Origin: Streptosporangium sp. NBC_01495
Lineage (GTDB): Bacteria; Actinomycetota; Actinomycetes; Streptosporangiales; Streptosporangiaceae
Direction: 5' to 3'
DNA: 64,000 nucleotides
Assembly (NCBI RefSeq): GCF_036250735.1
Contig: NZ_CP109430.1
Location: 6,944,001 to 7,008,000, forward strand
How positions within the stretch are numbered: position 1 is the first letter of the stretch; every line of letters begins with the position of its first letter. The position numbers and the translations under genes are program-made. The notes under the pieces are model-generated. The model was not told the DNA's origin. It did not search any database and was given only the letters and a program-made list of their open reading frames with translations. Shown here one piece after another: positions 14,658 to 21,913 of the stretch.

Positions 14658-17008
14658 TTACCTCGATCACAACGCTGCCGCCGGAGGAGTGCCACCCCGT
14701 CCCCGACGCCGGACTGGGGGCGCTCACCACTGAGCGCGGCAACCTGCCGCTGGAGAGCGTGGACGTGACCGCCGCCGTGTCCGGCCTGAGTGCCGGGGTC
14801 GAGGTGGTCCAGGGCTTCCGCAACCCGCACGACGTGGCACTGGAGGCGACGTACGTCTTCCCGCTGCCCGACCGGGCCGCCGTGACCGCCTTCAGGATGG
14901 AGGCCGACGGCCGGGTCATCGAGGGCGTGCTCAAGGAGCGCGGCCAGGCCAGGGCCGACTACGACCAGGCGATCTCCCAGGGGAGGCGGGCCGCGATCGC
15001 CGAGGAGGACCGGCCGGACGTCTTCACCATGAGGGTCGGCAACATCGTGCCCGGCGAGCGGGTCACCGTGCACCTCACGCTGAACCAGCCGCTCCCGTAC
15101 GAGGACGGCGCGGCCACCTTCCGCTTCCCGCTGGTCGTCGCCCCCCGCTACATCCCGGGCACCCCGCTGGACGGCGAGCGGGCGGGCGACGGCTGGGCCC
15201 CGGACACCGACGCGGTCCCCGACGCCTCCCGGATCACCCCGCCGGTGCTGCTGCCCGGCTTCCCCAACCCGGTCCGCCTGTCGCTGGCCGTCTCCGTCGA
15301 CCCCGCCGGTCTGGAACTGCGCGAGGTCCGTTCCAGCCTGCACGTGGTCCAGGAGGAGGGCACCGTGATCCGCCTCCAGCCGGGTGAGCGGCTGGACCGC
15401 GACTTCATCCTGCGCCTGGCCTTCGACGCCTCCACCTCCCTCGCGCTGGTCCCTGACGAAAACAGCGAAGGTGAGGGCACGTTCACGCTGACTGTCGTCC
15501 CCGAACCTGCGCCCGCCGGGGCCGGGGCCAAGGACGTGGTGCTGGTGCTCGACCGCTCGGGCAGCATGACCGGCTGGAAGATGGTGGCCGCCCGGCGCGC
15601 CGCCGCACGCATCGTCGACACGCTCACCTCGGGTGACCGGTTCGCGGTGCTCTCCTTCGACACCGTCGTGGAGTACCCGGAGGGACTCGGCGAGGGGCTG
15701 TCCGAGGCGTCCGACCGCAACCGCTACCGGGCCGTGGAGCACCTGGCCAGGCTGGAGGCGCGCGGCGGCACCGAGATGCTGTCCCCGCTGGAGCGGGCCG
15801 TCGCGCTGCTCGCCGACTCCGCCGGGGACCGGGTGCTGGTGCTCGTCACCGACGGGCAGGTCGGCAACGAGGACCAGATCCTGGAGCGGACCGGCGCCGG
15901 GCTGGCCGGGGTGCGGGTGCACACGGTCGGCATCGACAGGGCGGTCAACGCCGGTTTCCTGGGCAGGCTCGCCGGGCTGGGAGGGGGCAGGTGCGAGCTG
16001 GTCGAGTCCGAGGACCGGCTGGACGAGGCGATGGAGCACATCCACCGCCGGATCGGCGCCCCCCTGGTCACCGACCTGTCCCTCAAGGCCGACGGGCTCG
16101 ACCTGGTCACCGAGACGGTCAGCCACGTCGGCTCGATCTACTCGGGCGTCCCGCTCACCGTGCTCGGCCGCTACCGTGGCACCGCCGCCGGAGCGCTGAC
16201 CGTACGGGGCCTGGCCGCCGACGGCTCGCCGTGGGAGCGGAGGGTCACCGCGTCCGTCGTGGACAACCCTGCCGTACGGGCGATCTGGGCGCGGGCGCGG
16301 CTGCGGGCCCTGGAGGACCGTTACGCGGCCGGTGACCGGTCGCTGGAGGCCGAGATCGTCGAGACCTCGCTCAGGTACGGGGTGCTCTGCCGGTTCACCG
16401 CCTTCGTGGCGGTCGACACGCAGGTGGTCGCCGAGGGCGGTCCGGGACACCGGGTGATCCAGCCGGTGGAGCTGCCCAGCGGCTGGGAGAGCCCGGTCAC
16501 CGCCGCGCCGATGATGCTGACCTCGATGGCCTTCGGGAGCGCGGCCCCGGCCCCTCCGCCGATGGGGCCGCCCGGGATGGCCCCTCCCGGCGCCGCGCCG
16601 AAGTTCGCGGCGAGCCCGGCCGTCGGTGGCATGTCCCAGGAGTCGGCGGCCGGAGGCTTCGACGACCGCGCCCGGATGCTGCCCCGTCCCGTGCCGGCGG
16701 GGGCTCCCCCGAGGGGAGGCGCGCCGCAGGCCAGGCCGCAGGACCCGCCGAGGGAGCAGCTCGCCGAGGAGCTGAAGCGGCTGCGCGCCGCGGCGTCCCT
16801 GCCCGCCGCCGAGCGGCTGCGCCTGCTGGAGGACCTGGGCAGCCGTCTCGCGGCCCTGGCCGTCTACCTCGGCGGCCACGCGGAACTGGCCGCCCTGGCG
16901 AGCGAACTGCAGGCCGGAGGGGACGTGGACGCTCTGTGGCGGCGGGCCGTGGAGGTCCTGGAGTCCCTGACGGGCTCCGCCAAGCGGCGCCCCTTCTGGA
17001 AGCGATAG
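14654..17008 (+). CDS. VIT and von Willebrand factor A domain protein
   Basis: This is a 784-residue protein. Residues 15-140 are a VIT domain (VSGLSAGVEVVQGFRNPHDV, EATYVFPLPDRAAVTAFRM, GERVTVHLTLNQPLPYEDG), and residues 293-465 a vWA domain with an intact metal-ion-dependent adhesion site: DRSGSM supplies DxSxS, and later T and D residues follow in GGTEM and LVTDGQVG. Residues 620-695 are a Pro/Met/Gly-rich linker, and the last 75 residues are helical (EELKRLRAAASLPAAERLRLL). No signal peptide is seen, so it is probably cytoplasmic. Bacterial VIT/vWA proteins are thought to assemble protein complexes through metal-bridged contacts. It is coupled to the MerR gene. Confidence 0.9.
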   Translation: MITSITTLPPEECHPVPDAGLGALTTERGNLPLESVDVTAAVSGLSAGVEVVQGFRNPHDVALEATYVFPLPDRAAVTAFRMEADGRVIEGVLKERGQARADYDQAISQGRRAAIAEEDRPDVFTMRVGNIVPGERVTVHLTLNQPLPYEDGAATFRFPLVVAPRYIPGTPLDGERAGDGWAPDTDAVPDASRITPPVLLPGFPNPVRLSLAVSVDPAGLELREVRSSLHVVQEEGTVIRLQPGERLDRDFILRLAFDASTSLALVPDENSEGEGTFTLTVVPEPAPAGAGAKDVVLVLDRSGSMTGWKMVAARRAAARIVDTLTSGDRFAVLSFDTVVEYPEGLGEGLSEASDRNRYRAVEHLARLEARGGTEMLSPLERAVALLADSAGDRVLVLVTDGQVGNEDQILERTGAGLAGVRVHTVGIDRAVNAGFLGRLAGLGGGRCELVESEDRLDEAMEHIHRRIGAPLVTDLSLKADGLDLVTETVSHVGSIYSGVPLTVLGRYRGTAAGALTVRGLAADGSPWERRVTASVVDNPAVRAIWARARLRALEDRYAAGDRSLEAEIVETSLRYGVLCRFTAFVAVDTQVVAEGGPGHRVIQPVELPSGWESPVTAAPMMLTSMAFGSAAPAPPPMGPPGMAPPGAAPKFAASPAVGGMSQESAAGGFDDRARMLPRPVPAGAPPRGGAPQARPQDPPREQLAEELKRLRAAASLPAAERLRLLEDLGSRLAALAVYLGGHAELAALASELQAGGDVDALWRRAVEVLESLTGSAKRRPFWKR

Positions 17009-17078
17009 TCTCCCCGCCCCCGCAACAGGGAGCGGATCAGGACACTGCGGCAGCCGCGACCCGGGGCCGACGCGACCA

Positions 17079-17130
17079 GCCCTGGGGCGGTCTCGTGACC
17101 GTTCGAACGGTCACGAGACCGCCCCAGGGC
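17079..17130. terminator. 52-bp perfect palindrome, bidirectional terminator
   Basis: Bases 17079-17104 are the exact reverse complement of 17105-17130, centred on TTCGAA, so a 24-26 bp stem forms on either strand. It lies between the convergent VIT/vWA gene and the repeat-tailed membrane protein gene and probably ends both transcripts. Confidence 0.75.
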
Positions 17131-17193
17131 GCGAAGACCACGCTTCGGGCCGGGCCCCGGATCCGTCGGCGGGCGGTCTCACCGTCACCGTCT

Positions 17194-18171
17194 CTACGGT
17201 TCGACGGTGACGGTCCTCGTTGGAATCGGTTCCGTCGGTGCGGTTGTTTCCACCTGGTCGTCCGGTTTGACGGTGACGGTCCTCGTCGGAGTCGCCTTCG
17301 GCGGTGCGGTCGCGCCCACCCGATCGTCTGGTTCGACGGTGACGGTCCTCGTCGGGATCGGCTCCGGCCGTGCGGTCGTGCCCGTTCGATCGTCCGGTTC
17401 GACGGTGACGGTCCTCGTCGGGATCGGCCACGGCGGTGCGGTCAGACCTGCCCGGTCGTAGACCCCGACCTCCCACCGCCCCGGCCGCCGCCCGAGTTCG
17501 GCGGTCAGCCGTTCGATGACCCCGGGCCGGAGCAACGCCGCCATCACGTACTTGCCGTCACACAGCCCCAGCTCCTTCCTGGCCACCTTGCAGCCGTCAT
17601 ACGCGGTTCTGAGCGGACCGGCACGGCGGGTCGACCTGTCACCGGGCAGAACCCAGACCTTGAAGCTCTGCGGCCGCTCCAACCAGTCGGGGCTCGCCGA
17701 TTCCTTGTTGCTGGAGACGTTCGCGCCGTCCTTTCCACAACTGCTGACCGAACCACCACGAGCCGACCGGATCACCACCAACGCCTTCGGATCAGCGCAT
17801 ACGACCTTGTACGAGGTGTAGAGGCTCAATGGCTGGAACGTGACCGTCGTTCCGGCGGGCATGGTCGTGGAACCGTACGACGCGATCAGGGGGGCCGAAT
17901 AGGTGGGCGTTCTGTTCTCGGGGGGCAGCGCGGACGACGGGGAGACCGCCGCCGTCATCGGCGGCTTCTTCTCCACCGGTTCCAGGCCCGTCCAAAGCCC
18001 CTGGGCCGGGAAGGCCACGGTGATCGCGGCGGCCCCCGCCAGCGCGACGCCCGCCACGGCCCTGCGCCGCCTGATCCCGCGCCCCCGCCGCACGATCTCC
18101 CGCATGTCGGGAGGGCCGCCGGGGACGCGTTCGGCCAGCACCGCGCGCAGCTCTTCTTCGGTGTGGGTCAT
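17194..18171 (-). CDS. single-span membrane protein coupled to the ECF sigma factor, with C-terminal repeats
   Basis: The protein has 325 residues. Residues 1-35 are polar (EEELRAVLAERVPGGPPDM, REIVRRGRGIRRRRA). Residues 36-58 form one transmembrane segment (VAGVALAGAAAITVAFPAQG). The rest is predicted extracellular. A central region (residues 95-250) has two cysteine pairs; the tail holds four near-identical units of about 20-22 residues built on PTRTVTVEPDDR, separated by TAPP-type stretches. Its ATG overlaps the sigma factor stop by four bases. The place and topology are those of an anti-sigma factor or sensor, though no zinc-binding anti-sigma motif is seen. The DNA repeats at 17196-17440 are close in sequence, so copy number may vary between strains. 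Confidence 0.7.
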   Translation of the reverse strand: MTHTEEELRAVLAERVPGGPPDMREIVRRGRGIRRRRAVAGVALAGAAAITVAFPAQGLWTGLEPVEKKPPMTAAVSPSSALPPENRTPTYSAPLIASYGSTTMPAGTTVTFQPLSLYTSYKVVCADPKALVVIRSARGGSVSSCGKDGANVSSNKESASPDWLERPQSFKVWVLPGDRSTRRAGPLRTAYDGCKVARKELGLCDGKYVMAALLRPGVIERLTAELGRRPGRWEVGVYDRAGLTAPPWPIPTRTVTVEPDDRTGTTARPEPIPTRTVTVEPDDRVGATAPPKATPTRTVTVKPDDQVETTAPTEPIPTRTVTVEP

Positions 18172-18659
18172 CGTCGTACTCCCGTCATCTGCATCTCCGG
18201 GTGAACGCGGAGATGTCTCAGCGCCCGGCCGAGCTGGGTCTTCACCGTGCCGAGGGAACAGCCGAGCACGTCGGCGCACTGCGCGAGCGTGAGCTCCTCG
18301 AAGTAGTGCAGGACGATGACCGCGCGCTGCCGCCTCGACAGGCCGCCGATCGCCTTCCAGAGCACGTGGCGACTGCCGACCTCGGCGGTGAAGTCCCGCG
18401 GATCGGCGCGCTCGGGAAGGTGCTCGGCGGGCACCTCGTCGCGCCACTTCCTGCGCCACCAGGAGGCATGGGTGTTGACGATGATCCGGTGCACGTACGG
18501 GTCGGGATCGCCCTCGATTCGCCGCCACGCCACCCATGCCTTGGCCAGCGCCGTCTGCACGAGATCCTCGGCGGTCGCCCTGTTCCCCGTGAGCAGATAC
18601 GCCGTATGTCGGAGCCGCTCGTAACGCGTCGCCACATAACCGTCGAACCCGTCGTCCAT
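18168..18659 (-). CDS. SigE-family ECF RNA polymerase sigma factor
   Basis: The protein has 163 residues, the usual length of actinobacterial SigE-type (ECF) factors. Region 2 is FDGYVATRYERLRHTAYLLTG, EDLVQTALAKAWVAW; region 4 is IGGLSRRQRAVIVLHYFEEL, LAQCADVLGCSLGTVKTQLGRALRHLRVH. GGAG is placed upstream of ATG 18659. It is cotranscribed and translationally coupled with a membrane protein that may control it. The regulon cannot be read from this window; the upstream space carries degenerate repeats and shows no clear autoregulated promoter. Confidence 0.9.
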   Translation of the reverse strand: MDDGFDGYVATRYERLRHTAYLLTGNRATAEDLVQTALAKAWVAWRRIEGDPDPYVHRIIVNTHASWWRRKWRDEVPAEHLPERADPRDFTAEVGSRHVLWKAIGGLSRRQRAVIVLHYFEELTLAQCADVLGCSLGTVKTQLGRALRHLRVHPEMQMTGVRR

Positions 18660-18812
18660 TCGCGATCTCCGTCCTGAAGCCTCACAGGCATCTACTCGGT
18701 GGCGAGCCGGTTCGGACGACAGCGGGATGCGATGAGTGGACCTGCCTTCCGCCGTTTCACGGGAGCGAGGCGGAGTCCACGGCGCGGCGGGCACGGCGGA
18801 GCGGTCGTCGGC

Positions 18813-18984
18813 GCGACGGCCTTCGCGAATACGACGCCCCTCGCACGGACGCGGACCATGACAGCCTTCACAAGTACAGCCCTCGCACGAGCGCGGACCA
18901 TAGCGGCCTTCCCCGGGTACGGCCCTCCCACGGGCGCGGATCGCGACGGCCTTCGCGGATACGGCCTTCGCGCGGGCGCGGATC
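18813..18984. repeat. four degenerate tandem repeats of 41-47 nt
   Basis: Four units follow each other, each containing a GGCCTTC core, a TAC, a second CCTCGCAC-type core and a GCGCGGA(C/T)C end. Units 2-4 are 41-42 nt, unit 1 is 47 nt. They fill most of the 429-bp gap (18660-19088) between the sigma factor and mmuM genes. No gene or RNA is recognised there. Confidence 0.6.
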
Positions 18985-19088
18985 ACCGTACGCGACGAAG
19001 ATGCCCGCGGGGCCGATATGGGACAGCGCGGGGACGAGGGCGTGAAGAGCGGGGTTCCATCCCCGGCCGCTACACATAAAGTAGCGGG

Positions 19089-19961
19089 ATGGTGATTCTG
19101 GACGGCGGCCTGGCCACCCATTTGGAGGAGCTGGGCGCGGACCTGCGAGACGACCTCTGGTCGGCGAAACTCCTGTTGGAGAACCCCTCTGTGATCCGGC
19201 AGGCGCATCTCGACTACTTCGCCGCGGGTGCAGAGGTGGCGATAACGGCGAGTTACCAGGCGAGCATCCCCGCTTTCGTACGGCGGGGCCTGAGCGCCGC
19301 CGAGGCCGAGGACCTCATCCTGCTCTCCGTGCACCTGGCCGCCCAGGCCAGGGACGCCCACGGCTCGGGCACCGTGGCCGCCAGCGTCGGCCCGTACGGC
19401 GCATACCTGGCCAACGGCGCCGAGTACACCGGCGACTACGACCTCGACGAGGACGGCCTGACCGACTGGCACCGCGACCGCTGGCACATCCTGGCCGACA
19501 GCGAGGCCGACCTGATGGCCTGCGAGACCATCCCGTCCTACACCGAGGCCAGGGCGCTGAGGCGGCTGCTCGCCGAGACACCGGGGATGCGGGCGTGGGT
19601 GAGCTTCTCCTGCCGCGACGGCGAGCACATCAACGACGGCACCCCGCTCAAGATGGCTGCCGGTCTTTTCGCCGGGAACCCCCAGGTGATCGCGATCGGC
19701 GTCAACTGCACGGCACCGCGCCACGTGCTCAGCCTGATCTCGCAGATCAAGGGCAAGCCCACCATGGTCTACCCCAACTCCGGCGAGGTCTGGGACTCGG
19801 CGAACCGGCGCTGGCTCGGGCTGGCCGACCCGGTGGAGTTCGGAGAGGCCGCGGCCGGGTGGACCGCCGCGGGCTCCGCCTTCGTCGGCGGCTGCTGCCG
19901 TACCACCCCGGAGCACATCCGCCAGATCCGCGCCCACCTCACGGGGGCGGGCGCCCCGTGA
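19089..19961 (+). CDS. mmuM: homocysteine S-methyltransferase
   Basis: This 290-residue cytoplasmic enzyme transfers a methyl group, typically from S-methylmethionine, to homocysteine to give methionine. It has the DGGLATHLEELG start, the ITASYQASIPAF strand-helix, the MACETIPSYTEARAL segment, and the three zinc cysteines: one in VNCTAP and two in GGCCRTTPEHI at the C-terminus. Its length matches MmuM/YagD-type enzymes, which lack the cobalamin domains of MetH. ATG 19089 has only a weak GCGGG upstream. The gene stands alone, flanked by degenerate repeat tracts. Confidence 0.92.
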   Translation: MVILDGGLATHLEELGADLRDDLWSAKLLLENPSVIRQAHLDYFAAGAEVAITASYQASIPAFVRRGLSAAEAEDLILLSVHLAAQARDAHGSGTVAASVGPYGAYLANGAEYTGDYDLDEDGLTDWHRDRWHILADSEADLMACETIPSYTEARALRRLLAETPGMRAWVSFSCRDGEHINDGTPLKMAAGLFAGNPQVIAIGVNCTAPRHVLSLISQIKGKPTMVYPNSGEVWDSANRRWLGLADPVEFGEAAAGWTAAGSAFVGGCCRTTPEHIRQIRAHLTGAGAP

Positions 19962-20032
19962 GGCCCTGACCGGCCACCGCGCGTCCCATGCCCGTAGCCG
20001 CCGGATCCCCTGCCGCACATCTCGGGGGATCC

Positions 20033-20200
20033 GGTAGCGGACACCTGCCAACCCTCCGGTGAGAACAGGCCGGATACCCGCTTGCCCTCAGCGGGATCAA
20101 GCCGGGCACCTGTCAGTGGGAACCAAGGTCGGACGCCCGCTCACCCCTAGGCGAAAACAGACTGCACGTCCGACTCACCCTTCGGCGGGAACGGGCCGGC
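20033..20200. repeat. degenerate tandem repeats of about 33 nt between mmuM and rhaB
   Basis: Five units of 25-35 nt can be lined up, built on GGCCGGACACCCGCT, CACCCTTCGGCGGGAACA. Three central units are 33 nt long. The last unit runs into the 3' end of rhaB, whose stop codon is at 20175-20177, so the final residues of RhaB are encoded by repeat sequence. Confidence 0.6.
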
Positions 20201-21830
20201 CGAGCAGCGTCTCCGTGGACGGGATCCCGGCATCGGGACGAGGTTCGTAACGCTCCAGGTGCTGGGTGCGCCGGACCAGGGCGCGCAGGTCGGCGAGGGT
20301 TCCGGAGACGACCCCGTCCGCTCTGGCCTGGACCAGGACGTTGCCGATCGAGGTGGCCTCGACGGGCCCCGCGACCACGGGGAGGCCGCAGGCGTCGGCG
20401 GTGAGCCGGCAGAGCAGCGCGTTGTGTGAGCCTCCCCCGACGATGTGGATCGTGTCCACCGCCCGGCCGGTGAGCCGCCGGGCGTCCTCGATCGCCGCCC
20501 GGTGGGCCAGCGCCAGGGAGTCGATCACGCAGCGGACGATCCGGGCGCGGGTCTCCGGCACGGGCCGGCCGGTACGGCGGCAGAAGTCGGCGATGCGTCC
20601 GGGCATGTCACCGGGCGTGCGGAAGATCGGGTCGTCGGCGTCCACGACCGACCGGAACGGCTCCTCCCGGGCGGCCTGCCGGAGCAGCCCCTCCAGATCG
20701 ACCCGCCCTCCCGGCGCCTCGGCAGGCGAAGCCCCGGCGGGCGGCCCTTCGAGCGACCCGGCGGACGCCCCCGTGGACGGCTCGGTGGACGATTCGGTCG
20801 ACGCCCTGGTGAACGACCCGGTGGACGGCTCCGTGCCGGGCGGGATCTCCGCCGGAGCGGTCTCCGACTCCCAGGTGCGGATGCACTCCTGCAACAGCCA
20901 CAGCCCGGTGACGTTGCGGAGGTAGCGTACGGTGCCGTCGATGCCCGCCTCGTTGGTGAAGTTGGCCCGCCGCCCCTCCTCACTGATCATGGGCTGGTCC
21001 AGCTCGACGCCGACCAGCGACCAGGTGCCGCAGGAGATGTAGGCGAACCGCTCACTCCTCGCGGGGACCGCCGCCACCGCGGAGGCGGTGTCGTGGGAGC
21101 CGACCGCGATGACCCGGGTGTCCGGGGAGAGCCCTATCTCGGCCGCGACCTCCGGCGCCAGCGGGCCGATCACCTCGCCGGGACGCCGGATCGGCGGCAG
21201 GACCCTGGCCGCGGGGCCGAGGCCGCCCACCAGCGCGGTGTCCCACCGGCGGGTCCTGGCGTCGAGCAGCTGGGTGGTGGAGGCGTTGGTCAGCTCCGCG
21301 CCGACCTGCCCGGTCAGCCAGTACGCGATCAGGTCGGGAATGAGCAGCAGTGTCGAGGCCGAGGACAGCCGGGGCTCCACGGCGAGCTGGTGGATGGTGT
21401 TGAACGGCTGGCGGGCGATGCCCGTGCGGGCGTACAGCTCCTCGAAGGGGACCTGGCTGGCCGCCTTCTCGGTACGGGCGTCACGGTAGTGGACGGGGTT
21501 GCCGAGCAGCGCGCCACTGTCGTCCAGGAGCCCGTAGTCGACGGCCCAGGAGTCGATCCCGATGCCGTCGACGTGGCCCGCCGCGCGCAGGCCGTCCAGC
21601 ACGCCCCGGTAGATCCGCAGGATGTCCCAGTACAGCGTGCCACCGGCCCGGACGGGCACGTTCGCGAAACGGTGCACCTCGCGCAGTTCCAGGGTGTCCG
21701 GTCCGATCTCGGCGACGACCACCCGGCCGCTCGACGCGCCGAGGTCGACCGCGGCGTACCGCCCGGTCCGCCCAGCCCGCCCGTGCTGTCCGGACCGCGT
21801 GGGCTGTCCGGTCCCCGGTGCCGGCTGCAT
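20175..21830 (-). CDS. rhaB: rhamnulokinase with a repeat-like insertion
   Basis: This 551-residue FGGY-family kinase phosphorylates L-rhamnulose. AAVDLGASSGRVVVAE starts the first ATPase lobe; IDSWAVDYGLLD, VGSHDTASAVAAVP, YISCGTWSLVGVEL and the late HIVGGGSHNALLCRLTADA with GLPVVAGPVEATSIGN are family signatures. It is about 60 residues longer than usual: residues about 323-360 are an inserted Thr/Ser/Glu/Gly/Pro stretch (TEPSTGSFTRAS...EPSTGAS) encoded by degenerate repeats. GAGAGGGGAT precedes ATG 21830. It lies 83 bp downstream of rhaD and is presumably controlled by the divergent LacI protein. Confidence 0.92.
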   Translation of the reverse strand: MQPAPGTGQPTRSGQHGRAGRTGRYAAVDLGASSGRVVVAEIGPDTLELREVHRFANVPVRAGGTLYWDILRIYRGVLDGLRAAGHVDGIGIDSWAVDYGLLDDSGALLGNPVHYRDARTEKAASQVPFEELYARTGIARQPFNTIHQLAVEPRLSSASTLLLIPDLIAYWLTGQVGAELTNASTTQLLDARTRRWDTALVGGLGPAARVLPPIRRPGEVIGPLAPEVAAEIGLSPDTRVIAVGSHDTASAVAAVPARSERFAYISCGTWSLVGVELDQPMISEEGRRANFTNEAGIDGTVRYLRNVTGLWLLQECIRTWESETAPAEIPPGTEPSTGSFTRASTESSTEPSTGASAGSLEGPPAGASPAEAPGGRVDLEGLLRQAAREEPFRSVVDADDPIFRTPGDMPGRIADFCRRTGRPVPETRARIVRCVIDSLALAHRAAIEDARRLTGRAVDTIHIVGGGSHNALLCRLTADACGLPVVAGPVEATSIGNVLVQARADGVVSGTLADLRALVRRTQHLERYEPRPDAGIPSTETLLGRPVPAEG

Positions 21831-21913
21831 ACGATCCCCTCTCAGAAACCAGGAAACAGGAATGCCCCCGGCTCCCGTCCGGCGGGACAGGAGCCGGACA
21901 AAAGAAGACGGGT

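Noticed and set aside
13895-16879. Very long minus-strand open frame opposite the MerR and VIT/vWA genes
   Set aside because: It has no domain and low-complexity Arg/Gly/Pro composition; the plus strand has clear MerR, VIT and vWA motifs.
17196-17440. Collagen-like or mobile repeat element
   Set aside because: The repeated DNA is fully explained by four in-frame PTRTVTVEP units of the membrane protein gene.
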